From assembly GCA_946402065.1 (NCBI GenBank), contig CAMIVR010000055.1, positions 1-32,026 of the forward strand: DNA of 32,026 nucleotides. Reading direction: 5' to 3'. Positions 31,965-32,026 of this stretch are shown here, piece after piece (the stretch's first letter is position 1; each line of letters starts with the position of its first letter). Position numbers and translations under genes: made by a program. Origin of the DNA: an uncultured Brevibacillus sp. (lineage in GTDB: Bacteria; Bacillota; Bacilli; Brevibacillales; Brevibacillaceae). Below the pieces are notes generated by a model. It was not told the DNA's origin. It did no database searches and saw only the letters and a program-made list of their open reading frames with translations.

Positions 31965-32026
31965 AGACAAATCCTCCCTCAATAAATTAATGTTTTCTTC
32001 GTTTTTCTTGCTCTTTCTCACGATAT

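Overview
The window looks like chromosome of an endospore-forming, motile Gram-positive bacterium of the Brevibacillus/Bacillales type. The evidence is a complete gerPABCDEF spore-germination operon with sigma-K-type promoters, Bacillus-like MotA/MotB, GltC and YwrD-type proteins, strong AGGAGG ribosome-binding sites, and frequent GTG and TTG starts. Genus is inferred from overall protein resemblance and base composition; it was not tested. No rRNA, tRNA, CRISPR array or intact insertion sequence was seen.

Layout. 1-2760 (minus strand) holds a secreted GDSL/SGNH hydrolase cut by the window edge, a small oxidase-like membrane protein and a membrane-anchored alpha/beta hydrolase. A near-identical 56-bp block (terminator plus possible -10) occurs at both ends of this stretch. 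2925-4533 is motAB. 4732-6550 pairs an ECF sigma factor with an overlapping gene for a membrane protein that has an anti-sigma-like N-terminus and two degenerate LytM domains outside the cell; an ECF-type promoter precedes the sigma gene. 6735-7895 encodes a RodA/FtsW glycan polymerase. 8174-11772 has the same gene set as the B. subtilis ywrABCD group: gamma-glutamyltransferase, a two-gene chromate transporter, and a divergent Lrp/AsnC regulator behind a long inverted repeat. 11929-13300 is a TetR-map pair. 13546-16996 (plus strand) is a small Cys-rich protein followed by a three-gene di-heme succinate dehydrogenase/fumarate reductase.

17069-19947 is a spore-coat neighbourhood: gerPA-F on the minus strand, an extra divergent GerPD paralogue, and a convergent Hsp20-family protein. 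Sigma-K-like promoter elements precede all three transcription units. 20091-22439 has a GltC-like LysR regulator divergent from a catabolic-type glutamate dehydrogenase. 22686-25774 has divergent PPK2 and PPK1 polyphosphate kinases. 25948-27243 is a secreted DUF6273/copper-amine-oxidase-like protein. 27244-27813 holds gene remnants and a GC-rich structured segment.

The right end (27814-31964, minus strand) is visibly more AT-rich than the rest and looks like an acquired cassette: a small secreted beta-rich protein, an intercistronic hairpin, a lipoprotein, two ABC-2-type permeases, and an ATPase with Glu in place of the Q-loop Gln (E-loop, as in lantibiotic-immunity LanF/BcrA ATPases). This cassette and the sigma/double-LytM pair are the best candidates for undescribed biology.
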